64,000 bases of DNA from Actinopolyspora lacussalsi (GCA_030803735.1 JAURUC010000001.1:2187501-2251500); one strand, 5' to 3'. Shown: positions 1-9,162, counted from the first letter of the stretch. The notes: generated by a model not told the origin, from the letters alone. A program made the numbers and translations.

Positions 1-366
1 GTACCGGTCGCCGCCATCGCGCGGAGGACTGATCGGACATCACCGCACCGTTCGGGCCGTCCGGAGACGGCCCGAACGGTGCCCTGTCACGCCGAACCGT
101 TTCCACTCACCGTGTGAGTCGACTGGCGTGTTCACACCGGCGGCGAGTCGAGGCGGCCGAGCGAGCCCCGCCGCACGGGGGCCCGTCACGAGAAGACCGC
201 CGCGAGGAGCCCGCGGCGGCACCGCCGGGTGGAGAGGTCGTTTCGTCGCCGGTAGTCGAGCGGCATCGGCGAGCGAGTGCCACGGCCGCACGGGCACGAC
301 AGGACCAGGCAGCGCACCAGCACGATGCACTACTAGTACGGAACTACTCGAACGAGCGTGCCCGCC
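1..366. other. Left-edge non-coding stretch with possible gene tail
   Basis: Bases 3-32 could be the last nine codons of a rightward gene ending in TGA at 30-32, directly in front of the strong hairpin at 45-82, which would fit a gene end; with so little sequence this cannot be proved. From 83 to 366 the open frames on both strands are short, arginine- and proline-rich and lack recognisable motifs, so I see no gene there. Confidence 0.4.
45..82 (+). terminator. Strong hairpin, probable terminator
   Basis: GCACCGTTCGGGCCGT at 45-60 pairs perfectly (16 bp) with its complement at 67-82 around a 6-nt loop. There is no clear T-tract, as is common in high-GC actinobacteria. It probably ends transcription coming from left of the window. 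Confidence 0.7.
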
Positions 367-903
367 TCACTCGTTCGCGGAAGAGAACTGCGGAAGTGAA
401 ACAGCGGGGAAACGGCTGTCCTCGGTGTCCTCGACGTCTTCCGCCGGTGCTTGTCCGCCGGCGACCTGACCGGAATCATCCGACGCGAAGGACAGCGGGT
501 GTTCCAGCAACGTCTCCTGATCGAGCCGGCCGCTCTGGTCGAACTGCCCGCTCTGCGACGTCGATTCGGCCCGATCCGCCGCTTGCTCCTGGCGATCCTG
601 CTGGTAGCGCTCGTGACTGCGTCGAGCCGCACCGCGGATCTCCTCGGTCAGCTTGCGGTTGGCCTGCCGGGTCTTCCGGTCCTCCCGCTCCTGCTTTCGG
701 CTCTGCCGCCGGTTGTTGTTCTGCTGCTGCTGCGCCGTGCGTGCCTGCCTGATGTACGGCCCGAACAGCTCACGCAGGTTTCGCGCATTCTGTTCACTCA
801 GGTCGATTTCATAGCTCACGCCATCCATGGCGAAAGTAACTGTCTGCTGCGCTTCGGACCCGTCGATGTCGTCGACGAGTTCGACCTGAATCCGCTCGGC
901 CAT
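367..903 (-). CDS. Lsr2-like protein lacking a recognisable DNA-binding domain
   Basis: 178 residues. The first ~50 match the Lsr2 N-terminal dimerisation/oligomerisation domain (MAERIQVELVDDIDGSEA, then a beta-rich segment and an ILSEQNA-type helix). The expected C-terminal domain with the RGR minor-groove motif is missing. Instead there is a Gln/Asn/Arg-rich, highly charged stretch (residues ~58-115, probably helical) and an acidic Ser/Asp/Glu tail. I chose ATG at 903 because AGGTG lies 5-9 nt upstream and it aligns with the Lsr2 start; a GTG at 909 is also open. It is transcribed divergently from the full-length lsr2 at 1291. By analogy with truncated H-NS derivatives it could modulate Lsr2 by forming mixed oligomers; that role is inference. 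Confidence 0.8.
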   Translation of the reverse strand: MAERIQVELVDDIDGSEAQQTVTFAMDGVSYEIDLSEQNARNLRELFGPYIRQARTAQQQQNNNRRQSRKQEREDRKTRQANRKLTEEIRGAARRSHERYQQDRQEQAADRAESTSQSGQFDQSGRLDQETLLEHPLSFASDDSGQVAGGQAPAEDVEDTEDSRFPAVSLPQFSSANE

Positions 904-1290
904 GATCACCTGTTTCGGGAACGTGCCCCGTCTCGCTCCGCGACACTTGCCGGTAAGACACCTCCGACCGACACTTACGTTATAGCACGCGGTCGGGCCG
1001 TTGTCTCCTCCTCACGATAGAACAACCTCATGCGCGCTCGTAAACCACCCACGCCCATGTAGTCGGTTCCTAAAAACCAATAGTACTGGAACCCCTCACG
1101 CGGGCAACGCGGTACTCCGTGTTGTGCTGACCCAGGAAGAGCACTACAACGCGAACAGTGACGCGAAGCTCACTACAACATCACGTATCGGCCGTTCACG
1201 ACAATAGAGCAACGCTAGTTTATTGTACTGTCGCGCTTCGTCGTAAGCTGTGGATGACCGACGAAAACGATCCGGAATCGAGGGTTAGCA
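904..1290. promoter_or_regulatory. Divergent promoter region between two Lsr2-type genes
   Basis: A 387-bp non-coding gap that is visibly more A/T-rich than its surroundings (for example around 1070-1085 and 1201-1230). It should carry promoters for both genes. A weak inverted repeat ACAATA (1201-1206)/TATTGT (1221-1226) lies upstream of lsr2. Lsr2 prefers AT-rich DNA, so autoregulation here is plausible but inferred. Confidence 0.5.
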
Positions 1291-1659
1291 GTGGCGCAGA
1301 AGGTAACGGTTCAACTGGTCGACGACGTCGACGGTTCCGAAGCGGAGTCGACCGTCGAGTTCGCGCTGGATGGTGTGAACTACACGATTGACCTGTCGTC
1401 CGAAAACGCTGCCGAACTCCGCGACGCGCTGGCTCCCTATCTTTCCAGTGCCCGTCGCGTCGGTGGCCGCAAGCGCAGCGGCAAGGCGAACAAGGCCGGG
1501 AAAACTCGCCAGTCGAACAGCGGTTCACAAGCACCGAAAGCCGCCGACCGCGAACGGAATCAGGCCATTCGGGAATGGGCACGCCAACAGGGTATGCAGG
1601 TTTCCGATCGTGGCCGGATTCCCGCGGAGATCGTCGAGGCCTACGACAAAGCACAGTGA
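1291..1659 (+). CDS. lsr2: Nucleoid-associated protein Lsr2
   Basis: 122 residues, normal Lsr2 length. The N-terminal domain (residues 1-55) drives dimers and filaments; a basic Gly/Lys linker (56-85) follows; the C-terminal domain (86-122) contains IREWARQQG and the SDRGRIP motif, in which R107-G108-R109 inserts into the minor groove of AT-rich DNA. Lsr2 is the actinobacterial H-NS analogue that silences horizontally acquired AT-rich genes. The start is GTG at 1291, with GAGGG 6 nt upstream. It faces the domain-deficient paralogue at 367-903 and is followed by a hairpin terminator. A low-GC gene of the kind Lsr2 would silence lies in this window at 32406. Confidence 0.96.
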   Translation: MAQKVTVQLVDDVDGSEAESTVEFALDGVNYTIDLSSENAAELRDALAPYLSSARRVGGRKRSGKANKAGKTRQSNSGSQAPKAADRERNQAIREWARQQGMQVSDRGRIPAEIVEAYDKAQ

Positions 1660-1676
1660 TCCGGCTGTAGTGCCCG

Positions 1677-1711
1677 GGCGGGCGGGGTGACACGAGTGGT
1701 CCCCGCCCGCC
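1677..1711 (+). terminator. Terminator downstream of lsr2
   Basis: GGCGGGCGGGG (1677-1687) pairs perfectly with CCCCGCCCGCC (1701-1711) around a 13-nt loop, 17 bases after the lsr2 stop and between the convergent lsr2 and ribokinase genes. Confidence 0.65.
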
Positions 1712-1774
1712 GGGGAGGCCGGCCGCCGAAAACATTGCGTGCACGAAAGCACGCCAAATGTGATCGTTTTTCGT

Positions 1775-2671
1775 TCAATCGGTGGCCCGCTCCAAAAATT
1801 CGTGAATATCGTCCTCCACCGGCATCGATCCGCTCGCGCCCTTTCGTTGTATCGACAACGCCGCTGCCGCGGAGCCACGCCGCAATGCCCGGGTGATATC
1901 CGTGCCGCTGGCCAACGCCGCCGCCAGCACACCGACGAAGGTGTCCCCCGCAGCCGTGGTGTCCACCGCCCGCACCGAGAACGCGGGCATCCTGACGCGC
2001 TCGCCCGCTCGATTTCCGTAGCACACCCCCTGGGCTCCCAGGGTCACCACGACCTCCGGAACGCTCTCCAGCAACGCGGGCAGGGCTCGTTCCGGATCCG
2101 ACTCACCGGTGAGAACGGCTGCTTCGTGCTCGTTCGGCACCAACAGGTCCACGTTCGACAACAGCGACTCCGGCACCGGCTCCGCCGGGGCGGGTGTCAG
2201 GATCACGCGCACTCCGTTGCGGGCGGCCACCTCGGCGGCCTCCGAAGCTCCCCGCAGCGGGGTCTCCAACTGCAACAGCAGACAGTCGGAGTCGGCGATC
2301 GCCTCCGCGTCACCGTCGTGCAGTCGATCAACCGTGTCGTTGGCACCTCCCACGACGATGATCGAGTTTCCACCGTCGTCGTCGACCACGATGTGCGCGG
2401 TACCGCTGTGTCCCTCCACCGTCCGCAGCCCCGCCGTGTCGACTCCCGAGTCGCCCAGCTCGGCACGGATCCGACTGCCGAACCCGTCGTCACCGACCGC
2501 ACCGAGAAACCGGGTGTTCGCGGCGGCTCTCGCGGCGGCTATCGCCTGGTTGGCCCCCTTGCCGCCGGGGACGGTGCTGAACGCACGACCGTGCACCGTC
2601 TCTCCCCTGCGTGGTGGTGTCGCCACGTAGGCGACCAGATCCATGTTGCAACTACCGAATACCGTCACCAT
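1775..2671 (-). CDS. rbsK: Ribokinase / PfkB-family sugar kinase
   Basis: 298 residues, typical for ribokinase. It phosphorylates ribose (or a related sugar) at C5 with ATP in the cytoplasm. Visible features: N-terminal VFGSCNMDLV, the substrate-binding GGKGANQA at 37-44, GDDGFG at 60-65, and the PfkB signature near 237-248 with catalytic D243. The canonical GAGD anion hole reads AAGD here, a mild deviation. I chose ATG at 2671, because ribokinases begin just before the VFGS strand; upstream ATG and TTG codons at 2767 and 2776 would add an unusual 32-35 residue leader. No transporter or isomerase neighbours it, so the exact sugar is not certain. Confidence 0.9.
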   Translation of the reverse strand: MVTVFGSCNMDLVAYVATPPRRGETVHGRAFSTVPGGKGANQAIAAARAAANTRFLGAVGDDGFGSRIRAELGDSGVDTAGLRTVEGHSGTAHIVVDDDGGNSIIVVGGANDTVDRLHDGDAEAIADSDCLLLQLETPLRGASEAAEVAARNGVRVILTPAPAEPVPESLLSNVDLLVPNEHEAAVLTGESDPERALPALLESVPEVVVTLGAQGVCYGNRAGERVRMPAFSVRAVDTTAAGDTFVGVLAAALASGTDITRALRRGSAAAALSIQRKGASGSMPVEDDIHEFLERATD

Positions 2672-2801
2672 CGTCACGGGGCCATAATGACCGTCCCGCC
2701 GGTTGAACGGAGCGGCGAGGGGCGCTGGCGCGTCGTACACGACCCGCCGGTTGCCGGGACGTACCATGCCCGGCAACGAGTCGGAAAGAGGACGAGACGC
2801 G

Positions 2802-3971
2802 GTGGACTATGTAGTGACCGCGGGGCTACGGCCTCCGGTGGACATCTCGAAACTCGACCCACTACAACAGGAGGGGGTGGTGTCGGTACTCGATCACCAG
2901 CTCGGTCGAGTCGAAGGGGTGGCGGGCCCCGAGGAGGAAGACATCGACGTGCTGGACTACCGGATCGAGGTCGGTCCGGACGGGTCGACCGTGATGCTCG
3001 CGGTTGATGCTCCCTCACTGTCGGCCGCGGAGAACGCCGCCGCCAACGTGCTGCGGGAAATCCTGCTGGACAGCCAGGTGCTGGAGCACTGGACGCTCAC
3101 GCACTCCGAAGTGAAGATCACCGAGGACGAGTTCAACGAGAGCCTCGCGGCGGCGGAACAGCATCCCGGTAGTGAGTTCAGCGAGGCCGATGAGCGGTTG
3201 CAGGCCGAGGTCGAGGACGCGTTCGACCAGGCCGACCTCCCGGAGTCGGACTCCTGGCGAACCGGATCCGCCGCCACGGCTGAAGCGCGTTCCCCGGGCG
3301 CGGAATCGCCGGAGACGGAGAACTGGCGGATTCGGCTGCACGAGCTCTCGGACCGGCTGCGCGCCTTCGCGCCGAACGCCTTCGACGCGAGCGGGGTCAA
3401 CGAGCAACGGGCGAACCTCGCGGCAGGCGCGCTGATTCACGCGGTCAGTGTCGTGACCGACGAGCTCTTCTACGACGAGCTGGCGCTTACGGTCAACGAC
3501 GCCACGGCGGACGGCGCGGTGGGGCTGCTGGTACTGGAGGAGCTTCCGCCGTGCTACCAGCACAACTACGACGCGCGTTTCACGCGCTCACTGCTGTTGT
3601 GCTCCGCGGCCGTGGCCACCCGACTGACGGGCACTCGCTGGCAACCACCGCGCTGTGTGGCGGAGGCGTTGGCACTGCGGCTGTTCATCAACGAGGCTCG
3701 CGTGGTGCTGGAGGCCACGGAGCTGATGAGCTGGGATGAGAGCGCACCGCTGTTCGAGTCGTTCTCGGCTCACGCGTGTCCCGACAATGCCTACGAGGAA
3801 CTGTTCGCGGTGGAGACGATCACTGCCGAGCGGTCCGATGCCTCGGAGGAGCCGGTAACCGGAGAAGCCGTCGAACAACGGTTGCGCACCAGAGGACTCG
3901 CGTTCGACCAGTGGTTCAACAAGTACGAGGACGCGGGCAGCGGTACGGGGCAACACCCGTACCTGGGTTGA
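2802..3971 (+). CDS. Hypothetical acidic cytoplasmic protein
   Basis: 389 residues with no family I recognise. It is strongly acidic, with no signal peptide or clear membrane segment. Two better-conserved-looking blocks (about 1-125 and 175-345) flank a Glu/Asp/Ser/Pro-rich linker (about 130-175). The second block is predicted mostly helical with many Leu/Ala. I chose GTG at 2802, 10 nt after AGAGG; ATG at 2766 would add 12 residues. The gene is divergent from ribokinase with 130 bp between starts, and it ends convergently with speE. Function unknown. Confidence 0.8.
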   Translation: MDYVVTAGLRPPVDISKLDPLQQEGVVSVLDHQLGRVEGVAGPEEEDIDVLDYRIEVGPDGSTVMLAVDAPSLSAAENAAANVLREILLDSQVLEHWTLTHSEVKITEDEFNESLAAAEQHPGSEFSEADERLQAEVEDAFDQADLPESDSWRTGSAATAEARSPGAESPETENWRIRLHELSDRLRAFAPNAFDASGVNEQRANLAAGALIHAVSVVTDELFYDELALTVNDATADGAVGLLVLEELPPCYQHNYDARFTRSLLLCSAAVATRLTGTRWQPPRCVAEALALRLFINEARVVLEATELMSWDESAPLFESFSAHACPDNAYEELFAVETITAERSDASEEPVTGEAVEQRLRTRGLAFDQWFNKYEDAGSGTGQHPYLG

Positions 3972-4141
3972 ACCGGCATCGGGATCGAACCGGCTCCACG
4001 GGCCGGACCGATATCCCGACGCGTCCGGCCGCGCCGCCGGTGATCAGCAGCCGGTGTGGCGGCGTTCGACGGACACCGGCCGTGTGCGGGCCCCGCCACC
4101 GCGGACGCGGAGCCCCGTTCCACGGCCGGTGTCGCGAGTCG

Positions 4142-5086
4142 TCACTCCTGGTGGCGCACCGAGTACGGCGGGACCGTCAGGCCGATCAGACTCGCGTCGT
4201 CGATCGTGGCCGGTTCGTACTGGCTCTTCGGCATCGCGTCGAGCATGACGTTGACCGGATCGTCCAGCTGTTCGACACGGCCGAACAGGAATGCCCACTC
4301 GTGCTCGTCGGAACCGAAGTAGGTGACGGTGTCGAACACCGTGCGGAATCGGTTGTAGGCCCGGACGAGCGTGGTGTTGCGCCAGACCGTCGGTGTCCCG
4401 GCCTGGAAACCGACCACACCTCCGGGTGCCAGCACGGCATGACACCTTCGGATGAACTCCTCGCCGTACAGGCGGTTGTGCTGACTGTCGGTCTCGTCCG
4501 CCCGTTCGTCGGGGAGGTCCACGATCACCAGGTCGTAGCGTTCTCCCGCACCGATGGCCTGGTCGAGAAAACTCCACCCGTCGGTGTAGTGCAGCTTTAT
4601 GGGACCGTTGCCCGCTTCCAGGTCCGCGAGCTCGGCGGCGGTGTATCCGTACGGAAGGTGCTCGGCACAGACGCGCACGCACTCACTGTCGATATCCACG
4701 TGGTCCACTCGCGCGGCGCCCGCCTTGACGGCCATCCGGCTGGCCACACCCTCGCTGGAGCCGACGATCAGCACCCGTTCAAGCTGTTCCGCGAGCAGAA
4801 AGCCGGGCACCATCATCGCCTCGTGGTAGACCAGCTGCGAGAACTCGGTGCTCTGCCGATCGTCGTCGCAGAACAACGCGACGCCCTGGCCGGTACGGCC
4901 GATCACCACGTGCTGATAAGCGGTGTCGCCTTCCCACAACACCTCGTCGACGCGCCAGAGTCGCCGCATGTCGTCACCCAGCGGCTCCTGGATCCACTGC
5001 TTGCCGTCGAGCTCGATCAACTCCCGCTCCTTCGGATGAGCTCGGCCGAACACACGCTGTTCACGTGAGGCCTGTTTCGTACTCAT
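4142..5086 (-). CDS. speE: Spermidine synthase-like aminopropyltransferase
   Basis: 314 residues. Spermidine synthases transfer the aminopropyl group of decarboxylated SAM to putrescine. Matching blocks: an N-terminal beta domain with AYQHVVI, the DDDRQSTEFSQLVYHEAM segment (family D-EF-YHE pattern), a Rossmann VLIVGSSEGVASR nucleotide-binding loop and the YDLVIVDLPDE strand. The usual D-S-DP-GP active-site string is replaced by DLPDERADETDSQHNRLY, so the amine acceptor may differ. The preceding speD overlaps it by 26 bp, which supports the assignment. ATG at 5086 was chosen; GTG at 5092 is an alternative. Confidence 0.82.
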   Translation of the reverse strand: MSTKQASREQRVFGRAHPKERELIELDGKQWIQEPLGDDMRRLWRVDEVLWEGDTAYQHVVIGRTGQGVALFCDDDRQSTEFSQLVYHEAMMVPGFLLAEQLERVLIVGSSEGVASRMAVKAGAARVDHVDIDSECVRVCAEHLPYGYTAAELADLEAGNGPIKLHYTDGWSFLDQAIGAGERYDLVIVDLPDERADETDSQHNRLYGEEFIRRCHAVLAPGGVVGFQAGTPTVWRNTTLVRAYNRFRTVFDTVTYFGSDEHEWAFLFGRVEQLDDPVNVMLDAMPKSQYEPATIDDASLIGLTVPPYSVRHQE

Positions 5087-5459
5087 GACCACGCCGGATC
5101 GTCCGGCAGTTCACATTCGTCGGGCCCAGCGACTCGGCGAGCAGATCCACCGCGCGCTCCGGCTGCGCCCTGTTTCCGCAAGTGAACACATCGATGAAGA
5201 TCGAACCGTTTTCCGGATAGGAGTGCAACGAAGCGTGGGATTCCGACAGGAGCGCGAGCACCGTCACACCCTGCGGATCGAATCGTTTCGAGATCACGTC
5301 ACACACCGTGGCCTGGGAACGGTCCAGTGCGCTGTTGAGCGCGTCTGTCAGGAACTGTTCGTCGTCGAGCAGCTCAGCGGCCACGCCCTCGAGTTCGGCG
5401 AGGACGTGCTGACCGGTGAACAGACCAACAGGCTGCAGGGTTCCGGCATCAATTGACAT
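5061..5459 (-). CDS. speD: S-adenosylmethionine decarboxylase proenzyme
   Basis: 132 residues, the small class 1B prokaryotic form. It makes decarboxylated SAM, the aminopropyl donor for spermidine. The proenzyme cleaves itself between E73 and S74 in LSESHASLHSYPE; S74 becomes the pyruvoyl group. H79 and C94 (VFTCG) sit at the same spacing (5 and 20 residues) as the processing and catalytic residues of the Thermotoga enzyme. ATG at 5459 is preceded by GGGAGG at a 7-nt spacing. It is the middle gene of the leftward polyamine operon, 75 bp after the decarboxylase and overlapping speE. Confidence 0.95.
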   Translation of the reverse strand: MSIDAGTLQPVGLFTGQHVLAELEGVAAELLDDEQFLTDALNSALDRSQATVCDVISKRFDPQGVTVLALLSESHASLHSYPENGSIFIDVFTCGNRAQPERAVDLLAESLGPTNVNCRTIRRGHEYETGLT

Positions 5460-5534
5460 CTATCGACCTCCCAACATTTCGCAGATTCCTACTGGGAAAC
5501 TTCCCGAACGAGCCCCGCACCGCGTCTCGGCCGG

Positions 5535-6788
5535 TCACGCTCGTTCGGTGGTCTCGGCACTGTCGAAGCAACAAGTGGTGAGTGGTTCGAATCCGTTGAA
5601 ACAGACCGAGGAGTAACTCGCGGTGTAGGCACCGGCACTGAGCAGGTCGACCGTATCCCCACCGCGCAGTGTGCTCGGAAGTTCGTAGCGGGTGTGCTGA
5701 TACAGCACGTCGTCGCCGTCGCAGGTGGGTCCGGCCAGGACCACCGGGGCGAGCGGGTCCCCGTCCCGGCTGGTGCGCAGCCGGTAGGTGATCGCCTCAC
5801 CCTCGGTTTCCGCCAGGCCGTTGTAGCGTCCCGCGTCCAGGTAGACCCAGCGTCCCTGCCCCGCGGAGTCCTCGGAGACCAGCACGACCTCGCTGCGCAG
5901 CACACCCGCGTCCCCCACGAGGTGGCGACCGGGTTCGAGCAGCACCTCGGGGCGGACGGTGCCGAAGTGGCGCCGCAGCGCGTCCTCGATCACGGCGGTG
6001 TACTCGGACAATTCCGGGGTCGGCTGGGTGTACGTGGCGGGCAGCCCCCCGCCCAGGTTGACCATGCGAACCGCGTCGGCGGGCATGTCGGGGTCGTGCA
6101 GCACCTCGGCCGCGGCGGCGATCCCGTGTTCCCAGGCTTCGGAGGAGAGCTGTTGCGAGCCGATGTGGAACGACACCCCGTACGGCACGAGCCCCAGCTC
6201 ACGTGCACGTCGCAGCAACCGGACCGCGGTAGCGGGTGAACAGCCGAACTTGCGCCCGAAGGGTGTCCGGGAACCGGTGTTGTCCACCGCGATTCGGCAG
6301 AACACGCCTGCTCCGGGCGCCGAGGCGGCTATGTTCTCCAGGTCGGGCGTGCTGTCGGTGGCGAACAGCCGGACTCCGCGTTGATGCGCGAGAGCGATGT
6401 CAGCGGGCTTTTTTATGGTGTTGCCGTAGGAGATCGCCCGGGCCGGAGCACCCTGGCGCAGGCACAGCTCGATCTCTCCGGGGCTGGCGACGTCGAAGGA
6501 GGCCCCCAGTCCGACCAGTTCGGCGACGACACGGGGATCGGGATTGGCCTTGACCGCGTAGCAGATGCGCGCCCCGGGCAGTTCCGCGCTCAGCCGCGAG
6601 AAACGATTCCGCACCACGGCGAGGTCCACGGCCAGGCACGGGGTGCTGGGGCACGCCTCGTCGAGGAAGCGGCGGATACGTTCCGACTCCGCGGCGGAGG
6701 CCGCGGACGCCCCGTTCACGGTCGTCCCGACAGTGGTGCCGCCACCGGGGCGGTCCGTCACAGCGTGGCTGCCGGACAGGTCGGTCAA
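5535..6788 (-). CDS. Ornithine/lysine decarboxylase, fold-III PLP enzyme
   Basis: 417 residues, eukaryotic-type (alanine-racemase fold) decarboxylase. It should make putrescine from ornithine, or cadaverine from lysine. Visible: the PLP lysine in YAVKANP (K80), FDVASPGEIELC, SFHIGSQ, the GGG phosphate loop (VNLGGGLP), EPGR and the C-terminal GPTCDGDD motif, whose Cys-Asp pair is typical of ornithine decarboxylases rather than diaminopimelate decarboxylases. TTG at 6788 has a full GGAGG 8 nt upstream, which decides the start; earlier in-frame codons lack one. First gene of the speD-speE operon, so putrescine supply for spermidine is the likely job. Confidence 0.9.
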   Translation of the reverse strand: MTDLSGSHAVTDRPGGGTTVGTTVNGASAASAAESERIRRFLDEACPSTPCLAVDLAVVRNRFSRLSAELPGARICYAVKANPDPRVVAELVGLGASFDVASPGEIELCLRQGAPARAISYGNTIKKPADIALAHQRGVRLFATDSTPDLENIAASAPGAGVFCRIAVDNTGSRTPFGRKFGCSPATAVRLLRRARELGLVPYGVSFHIGSQQLSSEAWEHGIAAAAEVLHDPDMPADAVRMVNLGGGLPATYTQPTPELSEYTAVIEDALRRHFGTVRPEVLLEPGRHLVGDAGVLRSEVVLVSEDSAGQGRWVYLDAGRYNGLAETEGEAITYRLRTSRDGDPLAPVVLAGPTCDGDDVLYQHTRYELPSTLRGGDTVDLLSAGAYTASYSSVCFNGFEPLTTCCFDSAETTERA

Positions 6789-7251
6789 TCCCGAAACCTC
6801 CGTTTCTCGGCCGTTGGCGGGCCGTCGCGTGGAACACACCAATCCGGCCAGGCCGATCCGTTACGGGGCCCAAGGAGGACCGAACCGCGGGGAATGCCCT
6901 GCACCGACCAGAAACGGTACCGCTGATGGCGGCGCATTTTCCAATCACACCCAAGGCTTCCCCCGGACAGCGGAACCGATTGTGACTACTGACACGGCCC
7001 GTGGCCATCCAGCGAATCGTTCACCGGAGCCGAGATGTTTCACTCACTCGGCAGTGTCCCGTCAATTGGATCGTGGTTCCCATTGGGCGGTCCGAAGACC
7101 CTTCGGATCACGGTCCGGAACGGAACTCTTGCGCCATCGATCGACATCGCGAAGGTGATTTCGGACACATCAACGACCGCCCTCGCTCACCCCGCCGAGG
7201 GAGGGCCGGGAACTCACCGCCCCTCGCGCGCGGCCCGCTCGGCGGAACCGA
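6789..7251. promoter_or_regulatory. Leader/promoter region of the polyamine operon
   Basis: 463 bp without a convincing gene. It must hold the promoter for the leftward polyamine operon and the 3' end signals of the leftward pucR gene. One compact hairpin is visible: TCCGAAG (7091-7097), loop ACC, CTTCGGA (7101-7107). I cannot assign a riboswitch or operator. Confidence 0.4.
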
Positions 7252-8778
7252 TCAACCGTTGATCTGCAGTGCCAGGTAGAAGTCCACTCTGGTGGGGAAA
7301 TCCCCGAGATCACGGCCGGTTATCTCCTCCACCCGCCGGATGCGGTAACGAAGCGTGTTCACGTGAACGTGCAACCGCTGGGCACAGCGCGACCAGGATC
7401 CGGAGCACTCCAGGAACGTCCGCAGCGTGTGGACCAGGTCCGACTGGTGGTCGCGATCGTAGGCGAGCAGTCCCCCCAACAACCGCTGCCGGTAGGAATG
7501 TCGCAGTTCGTCGGGCACCGCCGAGAGCAGAACCTGCTGGGAGACCAGATCGGCCGCGGTGGCGATACCGCAGCGGCCGTGGCGCTGTTCGGCGAGTCGC
7601 CGGGTGTAGCGGGCCTCCTCGACGGCACCGCGCAACCCGCTCGGATCGGCCAGGTCGCTTACTCCCACGCTGACCCCCAACCAGGTGGGACCGTGTTCGA
7701 GGTCGGCGAGCGTGCCGCGTAGCCACCCGGCCAGCCCGGCCAGTTCGACCGGACCACCGGCCCGCTCACCGAACACCGCCAGCGCACCGGTCTCCACGGG
7801 TGCGGTGACCGAGGGCAGACCGGTGGCGGCGGCGATCTCCCGCAGCACGTCCGCGGCGGCTTCCGAGCTCCCGTTCATGGACAACGCCACCACGCACAGC
7901 GTTCCTTCACCGGACAACCCCGCCTCGGCGAGCCTGCCCGCCACCTCCCTGGAACCGGCCGAGCCCTCCAGCAACGCGCGCAGCGCGGTGCCGACCGGGC
8001 CACCGGAGACCTGGCGTCCCTCGTCGAGCCTGCTGCGCAGCAGCGCCACCGCCGTGGCGAGCTCGTTGGTCACCGACTCCCGCGTCGTGTCCCGCTGCTC
8101 TTCCTCGGCGGGCAGTACGAGGAACCACCTGGCGGCACGTGACTCGGTTCCGGAACTGACCGGCCAGAGCACATAGGCGTCCCCCCGCTCGGTGGCCACC
8201 GTTCTGGGAAGCCGCTCGGCGCGCAGGAACTCGCGGACGAGCGTGCGGCGGTCGGGGACGGGCAACTCGCCGTGTTCGGCCACGGTCGCCCCCACCGCCG
8301 AACAAACCCAGCAGTCGCTCCCCAGCTTGGACGCGGCGGCGGCGAGCACCCTCGGGAGATCGGCACCCGCGGCCACGTCGGTGACCAGATCCCGGCCGGA
8401 AGTCCGTTCGTTGCGGACGGCGCCGAGCACGTGTTCGAAAAGCGTGTTGAAACTGACGTTGACCGAGAGCTCGAACAACGGCACACCGTGCCGGGCGCAG
8501 GCACGTACGAGATCCGCCGGTGCTCTTCCCAGCCGTGCCGTACCGGCCACCAGGGCCGCTACTCCGGCGTCGGACAGCGCGGCCGCGAACTCCTCGGAGT
8601 CGGTGGAGTGCCGATGCCACACCAGACCGCTGAGCACCAGCTCACCGCCCTGCAGGTAACGCCTGGGGTCGATGAGGTCGGTGACGTACACCCCGCGCAC
8701 CCCCCGGTCCAGCCGGTCGCCTCCCGTGAGCAGGGTCAACCCCAGCCGGGAATCGTCCAACAGATCACCGAGAAGCAC
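7252..8778 (-). CDS. pucR: PucR-family transcriptional regulator
   Basis: 508 residues. PucR proteins sense purine catabolites and control purine degradation genes. The N-terminal PucR domain (about 1-125: LLGDLLDD...GVYVTDLIDPRRYLQGGELVLSG) is followed by a central GGDEF-like region and a C-terminal helix-turn-helix (about 450-500: CAQRLHVHVNTLRYRIRRVEEITG). GTG at 8778 has AGGTG about 7 nt upstream. It is transcribed away from the molybdenum hydroxylase genes across a 384-bp gap, so local control of the purine cluster is likely. Confidence 0.93.
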   Translation of the reverse strand: MLLGDLLDDSRLGLTLLTGGDRLDRGVRGVYVTDLIDPRRYLQGGELVLSGLVWHRHSTDSEEFAAALSDAGVAALVAGTARLGRAPADLVRACARHGVPLFELSVNVSFNTLFEHVLGAVRNERTSGRDLVTDVAAGADLPRVLAAAASKLGSDCWVCSAVGATVAEHGELPVPDRRTLVREFLRAERLPRTVATERGDAYVLWPVSSGTESRAARWFLVLPAEEEQRDTTRESVTNELATAVALLRSRLDEGRQVSGGPVGTALRALLEGSAGSREVAGRLAEAGLSGEGTLCVVALSMNGSSEAAADVLREIAAATGLPSVTAPVETGALAVFGERAGGPVELAGLAGWLRGTLADLEHGPTWLGVSVGVSDLADPSGLRGAVEEARYTRRLAEQRHGRCGIATAADLVSQQVLLSAVPDELRHSYRQRLLGGLLAYDRDHQSDLVHTLRTFLECSGSWSRCAQRLHVHVNTLRYRIRRVEEITGRDLGDFPTRVDFYLALQING

Positions 8779-9162
8779 GCACGCACCTAATTCCTGGAAT
8801 CGCCGTTATCCGCCGGAGGCTCCGCCCCGGACCGGTCCGTTCGTCCGAGTCGGCCGTGCGGCGGTTCGGAACCCGGTGATCCTAGGCATGCCCGCGGTGG
8901 CGGCTGCAAGGGGCGGCACACGCCGAAACACGATCATTACGGGAAATTCCACGCTCCGCGCCGGTGCTCGGCTACGTTGCCCACGGACGACGCACTCGGA
9001 GGCCAAGCCCGTACCGGGCCGTTGGTTGTAGGAAAGCACGAAAACCACTCGTTCACCAGCGGTTCGATTCATGTTTTCCACCGCTAGTCAATTCGGGTGG
9101 ACAGGCTGTGTACTTACTCACATCCCAACGGCCTATCTCAGGTTGTGATCTGGAGAAACACA
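8779..9162. promoter_or_regulatory. Divergent control region, pucR and purine cluster
   Basis: A 384-bp non-coding gap between divergently transcribed pucR and the xanthine-dehydrogenase-like genes. It contains a perfect 12-bp palindrome CGGACCGGTCCG at 8828-8839, 50 bp upstream of the pucR start, a candidate operator. No riboswitch recognised. Confidence 0.5.

Noticed and set aside
1739..3007. Long plus-strand frame antisense to ribokinase
   Set aside because: It is Arg/His-rich without motifs, whereas the minus strand encodes a full PfkB kinase.
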